Positions 63,904 to 64,000 of a stretch of DNA of 64,000 nt are shown here, in pieces. Origin of the DNA: Alphaproteobacteria bacterium (GTDB taxonomy: Bacteria > Pseudomonadota > Alphaproteobacteria > UBA828); NCBI GenBank assembly GCA_022826665.1, contig JAJDUK010000045.1, forward strand, positions 43,503 to 107,502. The letters run 5' to 3'. A program made the translations under genes and the position numbers. The notes under the pieces were generated by a model that was not told where the DNA came from, did not search any database, and was given only the letters and a program-made list of their open reading frames with translations. Every line of letters starts with the position of its first letter. Positions within the stretch are counted from its first letter, which is position 1.

Positions 63904-64000
63904 TCAGGTGCTTAGTTCTCGTGCGACCCTGCGCATCAGAAAGCGGCATGCGGCCAGCCTCGCCCAGGCCAGGGAACTCGCCTCGTTGCGTTCGAAGTCC
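63904..64000 (-). CDS. Possible C-terminus of an unidentified gene (partial)
   Basis: A minus-strand frame enters from the right edge, reads DFERNEASSLAWARLAACRFLMRRVARELST and stops at TGA 63906-63904. The plus strand is also open here from GTG 63908 (VLSSRATLRIRKRHAAS), with similar third-base GC. I cannot decide which, if either, is coding. Confidence 0.25.
   Translation of the reverse strand, partial: DFERNEASSLAWARLAACRFLMRRVARELST

Noticed and set aside
63908-64000. Plus-strand frame VLSSRATLRIRKRHAAS considered as the start of a LysR-type regulator divergent from the ridA-like gene
   Set aside because: It does not match the LysR helix-turn-helix opening and the minus strand is equally open; left undecided as a low-confidence partial feature.

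Overview
The window reads as a chromosomal, housekeeping-rich stretch of a high-GC (about two thirds G+C by eye) alphaproteobacterium. The main evidence is a circularly permuted two-piece tmRNA gene, an alpha-type SspB, ThyX, the blocks hflK-hflC-DUF2065, glyQ-glyS-ppdK and rpmH-rnpA-yidD-yidC-engB-argB, and S6/S18 proteins with low-complexity extensions. I cannot name the genus; the layout would fit the Rhodospirillales and relatives. I saw no plasmid, phage, IS, CRISPR, tRNA or rRNA features.

Layout. 1-2940: tail of an unknown gene and two tandem amidase-signature hydrolases. 3.1-9.3 kb (+): lptF-lptG-lptD-surA-rsmA, the LPS-export and outer-membrane biogenesis operon, without the usual pdxA. 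9.5-17 kb: a GNAT acetyltransferase, then (-) fabD-fabG, acpP-fabF-mltG-yicC-gmk, with an EamA transporter on the opposite strand inside the fatty-acid cluster. 17.2-22 kb (+): rpsF-rpsR-rplI-cfa, a long hairpin, an AT-rich spacer with palindromes, then dnaB. 22-24.6 kb: an orphan NusG/RfaH-type factor, ilvE and a 2-keto-4-pentenoate hydratase-like gene. 24.5-40.2 kb (-): one long co-directional run, hflK-hflC-DUF2065-DUF1015-miaA, ilvB-ilvN-ilvC-leuA, mreB-mreC-mreD-mrdA-rodA. 40.3-42.2 kb (+): an Mrp/ApbC scaffold ATPase and an SLT-like lipoprotein. 42.2-44.4 kb: thyX, ssrA and sspB. 44.4-48.3 kb: an SDR, a PLP decarboxylase and fumC. 48.3-53.8 kb (-): rpmH-rnpA-yidD-yidC-engB-argB. 53.8-61.9 kb: nudC, ygfZ, ppdK, a REP-like hairpin pair, glyS, glyQ and a 50-aa membrane protein. 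62-64 kb: a glycosyltransferase pair, a 30-bp repeat array and ridA.

How genes work together. LptF/G/D export LPS while SurA folds outer-membrane proteins. RodA, PBP2 and MreBCD build the lateral wall. The fab genes make acyl chains, and Cfa modifies membrane lipids. IlvB/N/C/E and LeuA make branched-chain amino acids. YidC and YidD insert membrane proteins. The most striking local partnership is ssrA next to sspB: the RNA encodes the degradation tag ANDNEVALAA, and the protein is the adaptor that delivers tagged proteins to ClpXP. A degenerate echo of part of the tmRNA coding piece lies in the sspB leader.

A recurring theme is in-frame short tandem repeats in protein tails or linkers (S6, SspB, YidC and the last glycosyltransferase). 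Several genes that the ORF track misses or over-extends are corrected here: ssrA, rpmH, the 50-aa protein near 61.8 kb, a possible leuA upstream ORF, and starts for lptD, rplI, mreD, ilvN, ilvB, rnpA, sspB, the SDR, the decarboxylase and ygfZ.
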